A stretch of DNA of 58,144 nucleotides from JBJXHC01 sp046160825 (GTDB taxonomy: Bacteria > Bacteroidota > Ignavibacteria > UBA10030 > UBA6906): assembly GCA_046160825.1 (NCBI GenBank), contig JBJXHC010000130.1, positions 1 to 58,144 on the forward strand, given 5' to 3'. Below, piece after piece: positions 18,038-25,827 of this stretch. The notes beneath the pieces are model-generated. The model was not told the DNA's origin, did not search any database, and saw only the letters and a list, made by a program, of their open reading frames with translations. Position 1 is the first letter of the stretch. The number at the start of each line of letters is the position of its first letter. Made by a program: the position numbers and the translations under genes.

Positions 18038-18073
18038 ACCAGAGAGGAAAGTAGTGAATGAAATAGCTGCACG

Positions 18074-18102
18074 AATCTAACCAGCAGCGACGTGACAATC
18101 AA
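18074..18102 (-). promoter_or_regulatory. Promoter of the methyltransferase-nuclease fusion
   Basis: On the minus strand TTGATT (18097-18102) and TAGATT (18074-18079) are separated by 17 bases. Transcription would start near 18067, about 30 bases before the ATG at 18037. The gene is therefore an independent transcription unit. Confidence 0.6.
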
Positions 18103-18132
18103 GCCGTTTTTCGTCGTCACCGGCAAATTCCG

Positions 18133-18138
18133 TATATT
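18133..18138 (+). promoter_or_regulatory. Possible -10 box of the ABC-F gene
   Basis: TATATT matches the -10 element used elsewhere in the window. A weak TTCGTC sits 17 bases upstream. If used, transcription would begin at or within two bases of the ATG at 18147, giving a leaderless or nearly leaderless message; no ribosome-binding sequence is present before that ATG. Confidence 0.35.
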
Positions 18139-18146
18139 CATCTCCC

Positions 18147-20096
18147 ATGATCTCAGCAGTCAACATACTACTCCAGTTTGGTGGACGGGAGCTTTTCAAG
18201 GAAATCTCCTTCCGCATAGGCCCGCACGACCGGATTGGCTTGGTGGGCTCCAACGGTGCAGGGAAATCCACACTGCTGAAGTTGCTCGTTGGTGAAACAA
18301 CACCGGATTCCGGTGAGGTTGCCAAAGCCAAGTATGTCACTGTTGGCTACCTACCGCAGGACGGTTTGCACGCCCGTGGAAAAACGCTCTACAAAGAAGT
18401 GGAATCGGTGTTCGGTGACGTCATCGAAACACAGGCACGCCTCGACCAAATCAGTCAGCGCATGGGGGAGGTTGACCACGAAACCGAAGAGTTTGCCGAG
18501 TTGCTGGAAATCTACGGCGAGATGCAGCACAAGCTGGAAGCCGCTGATGCATTCAGACTGAAGTCCAACATAGAGAAAATTTTATTAGGTCTCGGTTTTG
18601 TTGTCAGCGATATGGAGCGGCTTACTGACGAATTCAGCGGCGGGTGGCAGATGCGCATTGCCCTTGCCAAGTTGTTGCTGATTCAACCATCGTTGTTGCT
18701 CCTTGATGAACCGACGAATCATCTCGATCTCGATTCCCTTCAATGGCTCGAAGAGTATTTGCAGTCGTATGAAGGGGCTGTTATTATCGTCTCGCACGAT
18801 CGCCGCTTCCTCGATACGATGACGAAAAAAACATACGAGCTGAGCCTCGGCAAATTGACGGAGTACGCAGGCAACTACAGTTATTTTGTTGTGCAGAAGG
18901 AAGAGCGTAAGATTCAGACGCTTGCTGCATTCAGAAATCAACAACAACAGATCAAACAAACCGAACAGTTCATCGAGCGCTTCCGGTACAAATCCACCAA
19001 AGCGCGGCAGGTGCAGAGTCGCGTCAAACAACTCGAGAAGATCGATCTGATCGAGATTGAGGATGAGGAGTCGGGGATTCATTTCAACTTCCCTCCCGCG
19101 CCCCACAGCGGACGTGTCGTGATGGAGTTGAAAGGCCTTCACAAGGCGTACGGTGACCTGGAGATTTTTGACGGACTGGATTTCGACGTGGAGCGTGGCG
19201 ACAGGATCGCCTTCGTTGGTGTGAACGGTGCGGGGAAGTCCACGCTCTCGCGCATTATTTCCGACGTGGAGCCGTTTGATAAGGGAGAACGAAATCCCGG
19301 ACACAACGTGGTCGTCTCGTACTTCGCGCAGCATCAGGCGGAGGAGCTTAACCCGCGGCACGACGTCCTGCAAACAGTCGATGAGGTCGCAACGGGCGAC
19401 ATTCGAAAGCGCCTGCGCAATCTGCTCGGCTGCTTCCTGTTCACGGGCGACGACGTGTTCAAGAAAGTCGGCGTTCTCTCAGGCGGCGAGAAGAGCAGAC
19501 TCGCTCTTGCAAAGATGCTCTTGCAACCTGCCAACCTCCTGGTGATGGATGAGCCGACCAATCACCTTGACATGCGTTCGAAGGCCGTTCTTCAAGAAGC
19601 CTTGTTGGCATTCGAAGGGAGCTACGTTATTGTGTCTCACGATCGTGATTTCCTCGATCCCATCGTGACCAAAGTGGTGGAGTTTCGGCGCGGAAGAATC
19701 AAAACATATCCCGGCAACGTCAGCGATTACATCTACACAAAGAAGAGGGAACAAGAAGAAGGGGTCCGCGCCGATCAACCGAAGAAGAACAGTGAATCGA
19801 GAGTATCCGACAAGGAGCGCAAGCGCATCGAGGCTGAACAACGCCAGAAGCGATCCCACCTCACGAAGCCCGTCCAGCAAAAAATTTATAAGCTCGAACA
19901 AGAAATTGAATTGAAGGAGAAGCTGAAATCCGAACTAGAGGCTCTTATGGCCCACCGGGATTTTTACAAGGACGGAGAAAACGTGAAGGAGGTTACCGCG
20001 AAATACAAGACACTGGAAGCTGAGCTTGCGGAAATCTATTTCAGATGGGGTGAGTTAACGAGGGAGCTGGAACAGATCGTAGCTTCGAATCAATGA
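18147..20096 (+). CDS. ABC-F family ATPase with C-terminal coiled coil
   Basis: The 649-residue protein contains two ABC ATPase domains and no membrane segment. Walker A motifs are GSNGAGKST (34-42) and GVNGAGKST, signatures are FSGGW and LSGGEK, and Walker B motifs are LLLLDEPTNHLD and LVMDEPTNHLD. The P-site tRNA-interaction linker follows the first domain (KIQTLAAFRNQQQQIKQTEQFIERFRYKSTKARQVQSR in parts). The last 100 residues form a charged coiled coil as in Uup and YdiF. ABC-F proteins bind the ribosome E site and rescue or tune stalled translation. It overlaps rlmD by ATGA, so both genes act on the ribosome and are co-expressed. Confidence 0.93.
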   Translation: MISAVNILLQFGGRELFKEISFRIGPHDRIGLVGSNGAGKSTLLKLLVGETTPDSGEVAKAKYVTVGYLPQDGLHARGKTLYKEVESVFGDVIETQARLDQISQRMGEVDHETEEFAELLEIYGEMQHKLEAADAFRLKSNIEKILLGLGFVVSDMERLTDEFSGGWQMRIALAKLLLIQPSLLLLDEPTNHLDLDSLQWLEEYLQSYEGAVIIVSHDRRFLDTMTKKTYELSLGKLTEYAGNYSYFVVQKEERKIQTLAAFRNQQQQIKQTEQFIERFRYKSTKARQVQSRVKQLEKIDLIEIEDEESGIHFNFPPAPHSGRVVMELKGLHKAYGDLEIFDGLDFDVERGDRIAFVGVNGAGKSTLSRIISDVEPFDKGERNPGHNVVVSYFAQHQAEELNPRHDVLQTVDEVATGDIRKRLRNLLGCFLFTGDDVFKKVGVLSGGEKSRLALAKMLLQPANLLVMDEPTNHLDMRSKAVLQEALLAFEGSYVIVSHDRDFLDPIVTKVVEFRRGRIKTYPGNVSDYIYTKKREQEEGVRADQPKKNSESRVSDKERKRIEAEQRQKRSHLTKPVQQKIYKLEQEIELKEKLKSELEALMAHRDFYKDGENVKEVTAKYKTLEAELAEIYFRWGELTRELEQIVASNQ

Positions 20097-21541
20097 CACC
20101 ACTCCAGCGCGGGTCCGAACTTACTCTTACCCTTGATTCATTCGCCTACGAAGGCAAGGCCGTTGCCCGCATTGACGGTTTGGTAGTGTTTGTCGATGGT
20201 GGTGTGGCGGGCGATGAAGCACTCGTGCGCATCACCAAGACGAAGAAGCAGTTTGCAGAAGGGCATGTGCTGCAAGTCCTCTCGCCGTCGTCGCTGAGAC
20301 GGGAGCCGCGCTGTAAACACTTTGGCGTTTGCGGCGGCTGCAAATGGCAACACGTGGAGTATCAGGCACAACTTGATTTCAAACGGCAGCATGTAGTTGA
20401 TTCGTTGGAGCGTATTGGCGGCTTCACAGACGTTCACGTTCAACCGACACTCGGCTCAGAGGACATTTTTTTCTATCGGAACAAGATGGAGTTTTCGTTT
20501 GGAAACAGGTGGTTGACGAACGAGGAAATGCAGAACAAGAAACCGGAAGAGAGTGAAAACGGGCGAACGGCAACCGGAGAGTTTGCGCTGGGATTGCATA
20601 TTCCACAGAGGTTCGATAAGGTCTTGGATGTCAACGAGTGTTGGTTACAATCAGAAGCAAGCAACAAGATTCTGAACACGGTGAGGCAATTTTCTCTTGA
20701 GCGGAATCTGGACATCTACTCTTCATTTACACACTCCGGCTATCTGCGCAACCTGGTCATCAAAGAGGGGAAAAACACCGGAGAGATTATGGTCAACTTG
20801 GTGACGTTCGAAGATCGATCGGAACTCATGCACGCCCTTACAGAAGTGCTGTTGAACGTGATTCCTTCCATTACGACGATCATCAACAACATTATAACAA
20901 GGAAATCGCAAGTTGCGATTGGAGAGGTGGAAAAGGTGTATCACGGTCCCGGATTCATTACCGATCGTATTGGCAAACGCACCTACAGAATTTCAGCCAA
21001 TTCTTTTTTTCAAACTAATACTGCACAGGCGGAGAGATTATACAATACTGCAAAGCGCATGGCGGATTTGAAACTGTCGGACGTGGTGTTCGATCTGTAT
21101 TCGGGAACCGGTACCATCGCGCTGCACATCGCAGACGACGTTGCCGAAGTGGTTGGAATAGAATCAGTAGATGCTGCCGTGCAGGATGCGAAGAAGAATG
21201 CCGAGTTCAATGGCGTAAGCAACTGTACGTTCCTACTTGGCGATCTGAAGGATCGGCTGACCAGCGATAGGGCATGGTTGGGAAACCACGCCCCACCTTC
21301 CTGCATGATTATCGATCCGCCAAGGAGCGGGATGCATGAGAAAGTGTTGCGACAAGTGATCGAGCTTCATCCGGAGAGAATTGTCTATGTCAGTTGCAAC
21401 CCGACAACGCAGGCGCGGGATCTCAAACTCATGTGCACCGGTGGAGTCTACAAGATTGTTGAAGTACAACCGGTGGACATGTTCCCTCACACATATCACA
21501 TCGAAAACGTCGTGAAGCTCGTCTCAAATCGAGCTTTCTAG
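20093..21541 (+). CDS. 23S rRNA (uracil-5-)-methyltransferase, RlmD/RlmCD type
   Basis: The 482-residue enzyme has an N-terminal TRAM domain (residues 1-60), an iron-sulfur cluster motif C74-x5-C80-x2-C83 (CKHFGVCGGCKWQH) with a later cysteine near NECWLQ, and a C-terminal methyltransferase domain. The latter shows LYSGTGTIAL (AdoMet), DPPRSG and the catalytic cysteine in VSCNPTTQARDL. The family makes 5-methyluridine in 23S rRNA. Whether it modifies U747, U1939 or both cannot be decided. Its ATG overlaps the ABC-F stop. A longer insertion after YRNKMEFSFGNRW (Glu/Asn-rich) is a minor lineage feature. Confidence 0.93.
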   Translation: MTPLQRGSELTLTLDSFAYEGKAVARIDGLVVFVDGGVAGDEALVRITKTKKQFAEGHVLQVLSPSSLRREPRCKHFGVCGGCKWQHVEYQAQLDFKRQHVVDSLERIGGFTDVHVQPTLGSEDIFFYRNKMEFSFGNRWLTNEEMQNKKPEESENGRTATGEFALGLHIPQRFDKVLDVNECWLQSEASNKILNTVRQFSLERNLDIYSSFTHSGYLRNLVIKEGKNTGEIMVNLVTFEDRSELMHALTEVLLNVIPSITTIINNIITRKSQVAIGEVEKVYHGPGFITDRIGKRTYRISANSFFQTNTAQAERLYNTAKRMADLKLSDVVFDLYSGTGTIALHIADDVAEVVGIESVDAAVQDAKKNAEFNGVSNCTFLLGDLKDRLTSDRAWLGNHAPPSCMIIDPPRSGMHEKVLRQVIELHPERIVYVSCNPTTQARDLKLMCTGGVYKIVEVQPVDMFPHTYHIENVVKLVSNRAF

Positions 21542-21580
21542 GCAACACACCACCGCTGCAATCGCACTACCACCCCGTAT

Positions 21581-22495
21581 CTAGTTCCCACGCAATTTCT
21601 GTTTGAAGAATTCGACGATGCGTCGGGTATACTCTTCGCCACCGACCTCAGCCATGTTATCATGACGTGTGTTGGGGAGTAACCAGAGTTCCTTCGGTTC
21701 GTTGGCACTGCGGAACACCATCTCGGAGTATTTATGATCGATCAGATTATCCGCCGTACCGTGAAGAATGAAGATCGGGACATGAATATCCTTTACTGCA
21801 TCCACCGGCGAAACGTCATTGGCCTTAAAGTGTGCAAGGTGTTCAGATCGTTTAATGACAAGGTTTCTCAAATAGTGCCACGGCAGCTTGATCATTCTTC
21901 TTTGATAGTCATCGAAGATCGAGCGTAGCGTCGCAAAACCGCTTTCGGCAACCACGGCGGCGATTCTTTTATCCACAGCAGCCACCTGAAGAGCTACTGC
22001 CGCGCCCATGGAACTTCCGAAGAGTCCAATCTTTCCCAGACGGAGGTCATGTCTGGTTTCAAGATAGTTGATGACAGTGCTGGTATCGTGCTTCTCATAG
22101 AAACCGTACGTGCAGAAATTCCCTCCGCTGTCGCCGTGCCTGCGCGAGTCATACAGGAACACATTATAGCCGTTGTCGTGCAATGCCTTTGCGATCGGCA
22201 GACCCACAATCTTGCATTCGCTGACTCCATGCAGATACACCACAGTGCCTTTGGCATCCACTGGTCCCTTGATAAGCCAACAAGAGAGCGAGATTCCCTC
22301 AGTGGTCTTGAGTGTCCGTTCTTCGAAAGGGAGCCCGAGGTCCGACGGGTGGAGCGTGGATGTGCGTTTCCGATAGTACTCAACGTTACGTTTGTGAGGC
22401 TGCAACAACATCACGGGGCCGATCACGAGAAGGAGAAGGGAAATGAACACCATGAAGAGCAGAACGAAGAGAATCAGCGCGAGCAGAATGCTCAT
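21581..22495 (-). CDS. Membrane-anchored alpha/beta-hydrolase (BAAT/DLH-like)
   Basis: The 304-residue product starts with a long hydrophobic stretch (SILLALILFVLLFMVFISLLL and on to residue 27), so it is anchored in the inner membrane. A soluble alpha/beta-hydrolase domain follows, with YLHGVSECK, YDSRRHGDSGG, the nucleophile elbow GSSMGAA and the catalytic histidine in NTRHDNMAEVGG. Similar proteins are annotated as YqkD/FrsA-type peptidase-like hydrolases; the substrate is unknown. The frame is open to 22669, but I place the start at 22495, where the membrane anchor begins and a GGGAG lies upstream. A promoter is seen at 22559-22587. Confidence 0.8.
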   Translation of the reverse strand: MSILLALILFVLLFMVFISLLLLVIGPVMLLQPHKRNVEYYRKRTSTLHPSDLGLPFEERTLKTTEGISLSCWLIKGPVDAKGTVVYLHGVSECKIVGLPIAKALHDNGYNVFLYDSRRHGDSGGNFCTYGFYEKHDTSTVINYLETRHDLRLGKIGLFGSSMGAAVALQVAAVDKRIAAVVAESGFATLRSIFDDYQRRMIKLPWHYLRNLVIKRSEHLAHFKANDVSPVDAVKDIHVPIFILHGTADNLIDHKYSEMVFRSANEPKELWLLPNTRHDNMAEVGGEEYTRRIVEFFKQKLRGN

Positions 22496-22558
22496 CCGGA
22501 CAGGTACTCCCGAGCAGTAAGAATGGTAAGCCGCGGCGGCGTTGATTTCATACGTGTT

Positions 22559-22587
22559 AATATAACGAGCACGCCATGTCGAATCAA
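22559..22587 (-). promoter_or_regulatory. Promoter of the membrane-anchored hydrolase gene
   Basis: On the minus strand TTGATT (22582-22587) and TATATT (22559-22564) are separated by 17 bases. The leader before the ATG at 22495 would be about 57 bases. Because this promoter lies inside the region open to 22669, it also supports the shorter protein. Its -35 box is seven bases from the -35 box of the opposing promoter. Confidence 0.6.
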
Positions 22588-22594
22588 CCGTGCT

Positions 22595-22623
22595 TTGCGT
22601 GAGCGGCGGCTTCTTGCTATATT
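22595..22623 (+). promoter_or_regulatory. Promoter of the GT4 glycosyltransferase gene
   Basis: TTGCGT (22595-22600) and TATATT (22618-22623) are separated by 17 bases. Transcription would begin near 22630, about 15 bases before the ATG at 22645, so the leader is short and lacks a clear ribosome-binding sequence. Confidence 0.6.
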
Positions 22624-22644
22624 GATGCCGTTTGAGCCAACGGC

Positions 22645-23772
22645 ATGTTCCCACCGAAACATATCGCAATCGTTCATGAGTGGTTTACCTCCATGCGGGG
22701 AGGCGAGAAGTGCGTGGAAGCTCTCTGTGAAATATTTCCGCAGGCAAAGCTCTTTACGCTCCTGCACGTGCCGGGTTCGGTCTCACCGACCATTGAACGA
22801 ATGCCCATCACAACCTCCTTCATCCAGCATCTTCCGTTTGCCCCGTCGCGCTACAGACACTACCTCCCGCTTTTTCCTACCGCAATCCAACGGTTCGATC
22901 TCCGGGAGTTTGATCTCGTCATCAGTTCTCATCACTGCGTGGCGAAGGGTGTTCGTGTGCATCCAGAGGCATTACATATTTGTTACTGCCACACCCCTAT
23001 GCGCTATATTTGGGATCATTACAATGAATACTTCAGCTCCGGACGTGCCGGAATATTCACTCGCATGGGGATGCAGAGCGTCGTCGGCTATTTGCGGAAG
23101 TGGGACGTGAAGACCGCATCCAACCCGAAGTTCTTCATAGCAAACTCCGAGAATGTCCGGCAAAGAATTCAGCGTATCTACCATCGCAACGCCGATGTGA
23201 TCTATCCTCCGGTCGAGACCTCGAGATTTCATCCATCTCCGACCAATGATGGTTTCCTTCTGGTTGTCAGTGCGCTCGTCCCGTACAAACGCATTGATCT
23301 GGCAATTGAGGCATGCAAACAGACTGGTCGTCGATTGGTGATCGTGGGAGATGGGCCTGAAGCCGAACGATTAAAAACATTCGCCGGACAACAAACCGAA
23401 TTCCTCGGCTGGGTGTCCGACGAGGATATCGCGAAGTTGTACGCGCGGTGTACCGCGGTCTTGTTTCCCGGAGAAGAAGATTTCGGCATCGTTCCTCTCG
23501 AAGCCATGGCGTCGGGGAAACCCGTTATTGCGTACGGCAAGGGTGGAGCACTGGAAACAGTAACTGATGCGACCGGTATTTTCTTTCAGAATCAAAACGT
23601 GGATTCTCTCGTCGATGCAATCAAGCGAATGGAGTCGATGAGGTTCGATCCACAACTCCTCCATGATCGCGCTGCGAAGTTTGATCGTGAAGTCTATAAA
23701 AAGAATATGAAAGCGTACATCCTGCGACGATGGGAAGAATTCACAACCCAATCCCCACAAACATATATGTAG
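22645..23772 (+). CDS. Family 4 glycosyltransferase (WbaZ-like)
   Basis: The 375-residue cytosolic enzyme starts with KHIAIVHEWFTSMRGGEK, the acceptor-binding N-terminus seen in GT4 mannosyltransferases, and includes YCHTPMRYIWDHYNEYF. The C-terminal donor domain has VSALVPYKRIDLAIEA, VIVGDGPE and the EX7E motif in EEDFGIVPLEAMASGKPVIAYGKGG. It should add a sugar, often mannose or a related hexose from a GDP- or UDP-donor, to a cell-surface polysaccharide or lipid-linked precursor. It is alone rather than in a polysaccharide cluster. It is divergent from the membrane hydrolase gene with closely set promoters. Confidence 0.87.
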   Translation: MFPPKHIAIVHEWFTSMRGGEKCVEALCEIFPQAKLFTLLHVPGSVSPTIERMPITTSFIQHLPFAPSRYRHYLPLFPTAIQRFDLREFDLVISSHHCVAKGVRVHPEALHICYCHTPMRYIWDHYNEYFSSGRAGIFTRMGMQSVVGYLRKWDVKTASNPKFFIANSENVRQRIQRIYHRNADVIYPPVETSRFHPSPTNDGFLLVVSALVPYKRIDLAIEACKQTGRRLVIVGDGPEAERLKTFAGQQTEFLGWVSDEDIAKLYARCTAVLFPGEEDFGIVPLEAMASGKPVIAYGKGGALETVTDATGIFFQNQNVDSLVDAIKRMESMRFDPQLLHDRAAKFDREVYKKNMKAYILRRWEEFTTQSPQTYM

Positions 23773-23795
23773 AAATATCTTACCGTCACCGCTCG

Positions 23796-23824
23796 TTGAC
23801 ATTAGGCGGACTTTTAGATATATT
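23796..23824 (+). promoter_or_regulatory. Strong promoter for the M23-bactofilin-ATP synthase cluster
   Basis: A perfect TTGACA (23796-23801) is followed after 17 bases by TATATT (23819-23824). This is the best sigma-70-type match in the window. Transcription would begin near 23831, about 20 bases before the favoured ATG. No terminator is visible before 30580, so the transcript could run through the ATP synthase genes. Confidence 0.75.
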
Positions 23825-23850
23825 AGCAATCCAAATTTTGAGGGATGGAG

Positions 23851-24768
23851 ATGCCTCTCGAGGCAAGCCACCGGAAAAGACCACAAAGCTATAGCGTGCT
23901 GATCGTTCCGAGCGGCGAAGGCGCAAAGACCAAGAGCTTCACGCTGCGCCGGTGGTCTCTCTGGTTGGTGGTATTGGGAATGTTCTTTGGAATCGCGACC
24001 CTGACGTTTGTCGTTCTTGTGTACACTCCCATCGGGTACTACGTGCAGATCCCGAACCCGGGAATGGAGCGCAGATATGGTACGGAGCTTCGTCAAACAC
24101 AGGAACGGCTGGAATTGCTTGACGAGGATCTGGCGCTCTTGAAGGACTATAATAGCCAGCTCCGCAAGGCACTCGGTGAGTCAGAATCAAAAGACGCGAA
24201 TGGGACGCGGAAGCTTCCTCCGTCAATCATGGTTACCAAACCGCCGCAGCAAATGACCGTAGAGGTCGATACTATGGTGTCGACCATGAACTTTGAAGCT
24301 CTGGACACGGCCACCTCCGCCGACTATGATCTTGAGGGTGGTGGTTACAGCGGTGCCGGAACAGGGATTGAAAACTTTCGCGGATCATTTCCGTTGCTCT
24401 TGCCTGTGGAAGGATTTGTCACTCAAGCTTTCAATCCTGAACGAAAGCACTTTGGAATTGATTATGCCGCGAAGAGCGGCACAGCAGTGCATGCGGCAAC
24501 GGAAGGCTATGTCGTATTCTCCGGTTGGACGTACGACGACGGAAACATGCTGATTCTTGCGCATGGCGGCGGCTACCTTACGGTGTATAAACACAACCAG
24601 TCACTTCTTGTCGCCGGTCAAACGTTTGCACACCGCGGCGATGTGATTGCGTTGGTTGGTGAAACGGGGAAAACAAGTGGTGGCCCTCACCTGCACTTTG
24701 AAGTATGGAAAGATGGTGTGCCCCTCGACCCGAATGAGTTCCTGTTGACAGTACACAAGATCCAATAA
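23851..24768 (+). CDS. M23 family peptidoglycan endopeptidase, membrane anchored
   Basis: The protein of about 305 residues has a basic N-terminus, one membrane segment (LWLVVLGMFFGIATLTFVVLV, about residues 36-56), a coiled-coil part (RQTQERLELLDEDLALLKDYNSQLRK) and a C-terminal M23/LytM domain. Zinc ligands are intact: HFGIDYAA (HxxxD) and HLHFE. It should cut peptide cross-links of peptidoglycan in the periplasm. I prefer the ATG at 23851, because GAGGG lies six bases before it; an ATG at 23845 in the same frame has its ribosome site too close. It is directly followed by a bactofilin gene, a pairing known from other bacteria where both act in cell-shape control. Confidence 0.9.
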   Translation: MPLEASHRKRPQSYSVLIVPSGEGAKTKSFTLRRWSLWLVVLGMFFGIATLTFVVLVYTPIGYYVQIPNPGMERRYGTELRQTQERLELLDEDLALLKDYNSQLRKALGESESKDANGTRKLPPSIMVTKPPQQMTVEVDTMVSTMNFEALDTATSADYDLEGGGYSGAGTGIENFRGSFPLLLPVEGFVTQAFNPERKHFGIDYAAKSGTAVHAATEGYVVFSGWTYDDGNMLILAHGGGYLTVYKHNQSLLVAGQTFAHRGDVIALVGETGKTSGGPHLHFEVWKDGVPLDPNEFLLTVHKIQ

Positions 24769-24784
24769 CCGTAGAGAGGTGACT

Positions 24785-25159
24785 GTGGCAGACAAGCAGC
24801 AGAACGATGAATTGAGTCTGGTTGGAGCAAGGACGACGATTGAAGGTGTGGTGAAGACGGACGGGAGTATTCGCATCGACGGCAAGCTTGTGGGTGAAGT
24901 TGTGGCGAAATCCAATGCCGCAGTGGGAGCTTCCGGGATAGTTGAAGGAAGCGTAACAGCGAAAAATGTTTCCGTTGCCGGGAAAGTTCAGGGTACGGTG
25001 ACTGCGTTCGAAAAGCTGATCCTCGAGGGGAAGTCCGTGATGAAGGGGGATATTCGCGCAGCGAAGCTGGTGGTGGATGAAGGGGCGATGTTCGACGGCA
25101 AATGTGCGATGTCTAATGTGGCCCCGACCCCCGTGACGCCGGTTCCAAGAAAAGAGTAG
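24785..25159 (+). CDS. Bactofilin
   Basis: The 124-residue protein has the bactofilin core of short right-handed beta-helix repeats: IEGVVKTDGSIRIDGKLVGEV, KSNAAVGASGIVEGSV, KNVSVAGKVQGTV, and so on, flanked by disordered ends (Pro-rich tail ending in PRKE). Bactofilins polymerise without nucleotide into filaments at the membrane and position peptidoglycan hydrolases. I use the GTG at 24785, five bases after AGAGAGG; a GTG at 24779 overlaps that sequence. The upstream neighbour is an M23 peptidase and the downstream one is atpZ, with spacings below 20 bases. Confidence 0.93.
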   Translation: MADKQQNDELSLVGARTTIEGVVKTDGSIRIDGKLVGEVVAKSNAAVGASGIVEGSVTAKNVSVAGKVQGTVTAFEKLILEGKSVMKGDIRAAKLVVDEGAMFDGKCAMSNVAPTPVTPVPRKE

Positions 25160-25166
25160 CGAGACA

Positions 25167-25442
25167 ATGAATGCGCCTGGGACAGGGGGACAACCGGGTG
25201 GGTTTGGCAGGGATGTTGGACCCTTCCTCACGATAGGCCTTCAGTTGGCAATTGCCGTTGTTGCGTTCTTCTTCGTTGGTTACTGGTTGGATGGCAAGTT
25301 CGGTACGTCGCCATGGTGTTCGATTGGCGGGGCATTTCTCGGTGTGGCCGGCGGGCTCGCGAAGTTTCTCAAAGAAGCTATCGCGCTTGGCAGGAAGGCC
25401 GATGAGAAGTACAAAGACGAGAAGGCAAATCGTGAAGATTGA
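25167..25442 (+). CDS. atpZ: AtpZ-like ATP synthase accessory membrane protein
   Basis: The 91-residue protein has a Gly-rich N-terminus and two membrane segments (FLTIGLQLAIAVVAFFFVGYWLDGKFG and SIGGAFLGVAGGLAKFLKEAI), the form of the AtpZ/'ATPase gene 1' family. AtpZ is linked to AtpI in assembly or ion transport for the ATP synthase. The conserved GYWLDGKFGTSPW motif is present. The gene begins seven bases after the bactofilin stop and overlaps atpI by eleven bases. Confidence 0.85.
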   Translation: MNAPGTGGQPGGFGRDVGPFLTIGLQLAIAVVAFFFVGYWLDGKFGTSPWCSIGGAFLGVAGGLAKFLKEAIALGRKADEKYKDEKANRED

Positions 25443-25821
25443 ACGCAGGTTTCCGCTTCAAGTATTGTTGACGTTAGTCGTTGCATTCGCGATCGCACTC
25501 TACCCCTTGATGAGAATGGATTCAAGGGATGTATTGATAGCGGTGATTGTCGGCGCATTGCTCAGCACGCTGAATGTCCTGGCGGGGTTCCTTGCCATTG
25601 AGCGGACGCTTGGGAGATCATACGAAGCATTTCTCAAGGCCGTGTTGGGTGGAATGGGCGTACGCATGCTGGTGATGCTCGGGACTCTGGCGTTGCTGAT
25701 GAAAATCGTTGGCCTTCATACGATTGGACTTGTTATTTCGGTTTTGAGTTTTCATGTCGTGTTTCTTGTTCTGGAGTTGATGTACATCCAGCGCAGGGTT
25801 TCCACAATACAGAAAAATTGA
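25432..25821 (+). CDS. atpI: AtpI-like ATP synthase protein I
   Basis: The 129-residue protein has four hydrophobic segments (VLLTLVVAFAIALYPL; VLIAVIVGALLSTLNVLAGF; MGVRMLVMLGTLALLMKIVGL; IGLVISVLSFHVVFLVLELMYI), as expected of AtpI, an assembly factor for the c-ring. The start is the GTG at 25432, preceded by GAGAAGG and overlapping the end of atpZ; an open frame upstream of it is the shadow of atpZ. Position between atpZ and atpB supports the call, since sequence conservation in this family is low. Confidence 0.8.
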   Translation: MKIERRFPLQVLLTLVVAFAIALYPLMRMDSRDVLIAVIVGALLSTLNVLAGFLAIERTLGRSYEAFLKAVLGGMGVRMLVMLGTLALLMKIVGLHTIGLVISVLSFHVVFLVLELMYIQRRVSTIQKN

Positions 25822-25827
25822 GGTCGT

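Noticed and set aside
18585..19373. Long open frame on the strand opposite the ABC-F gene
   Set aside because: It is a shadow of a strongly conserved gene, with no ribosome site or recognisable domain; several similar frames (for example opposite eno and ffh) were rejected for the same reason.
22496..22669. 58-residue N-terminal extension of the membrane hydrolase
   Set aside because: It contains the gene's promoter, overlaps the opposing GT4 start and has no signal or membrane character.
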